Below are positions 5,403 to 5,427 of a stretch of 5,427 bases of DNA, in pieces. This stretch comes from Spirochaetales bacterium (GTDB lineage Bacteria > Spirochaetota > Spirochaetia > Treponematales > UBA12059). Every line of letters starts with the position of its first letter. The first letter of the stretch is position 1. The position numbers and the translations under genes were made by a program. The stretch covers positions 1 to 5,427 of the forward strand of contig SPCK01000167.1 in assembly GCA_004525355.1 (NCBI GenBank). Reading direction: 5' to 3'. A model generated the notes under the pieces. It saw only the letters and a program-made list of their open reading frames with translations. It did no database searches and was not told the DNA's origin.

Positions 5403-5427
5403 AGCGCCGGCCGGTAGCTGAAGCGCC
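5398..5427. repeat. Direct repeat GCTGAAGCGCC, period 19 bp
   Basis: Two identical 11-bp copies occur at 5398-5408 and 5417-5427. They are separated by GGCCGGTA, and the self-complementary CCGGCCGG lies at 5407-5414. The first copy contains the transporter stop codon. The second ends exactly at the window edge, so the array could be longer; two copies alone may be coincidence or a local duplication. Confidence 0.45.

Overview
The window is bacterial DNA with compact genes, good Shine-Dalgarno sites and mostly GC-rich coding sequence. The lineage cannot be fixed from sequence alone. A bacterial histone, an integron-type integrase with an extra N-terminal domain and a BcrAB-like exporter are compatible with spirochaetes or another deep-branching or delta-type lineage, but this is only inference.

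Left end (1-950): the minus strand carries the first 167 codons of an integron-type tyrosine recombinase. It starts at a GTG (503) and runs off the left edge. Its upstream side is a gene-free, AT-rich stretch (36% G+C by count over 541-840) with several inverted repeats. One GTTAGCC heptamer, about 190 bp from the integrase start, is a weak candidate for the attI recombination site. No convincing attC site was found.

Centre-left (951-1215): a 62-residue minus-strand gene encodes a single histone-fold protein of the bacterial histone group. It has a clear ribosome binding site and a good sigma70-like promoter, flanked upstream by a perfect 11-bp palindrome and an A8 tract. This is the most interesting gene in the window.

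Centre (1256-3660): a minus-strand operon reads tetR-family regulator, ABC ATPase, ABC-2 permease, with overlapping stop and start codons. A strong 30-bp near-palindrome lies at the predicted start of transcription and is the obvious operator. This is the layout of a self-regulated export or resistance operon of the BcrAB type.

Right (3700-5427): on the plus strand, divergent from the tetR operon, are a small exported molybdopterin-binding oxidoreductase-domain protein and, 58 bp downstream, a ten-helix DMT/EamA transporter. The window ends in an 11-bp direct repeat with a 19-bp period that may continue past the edge.
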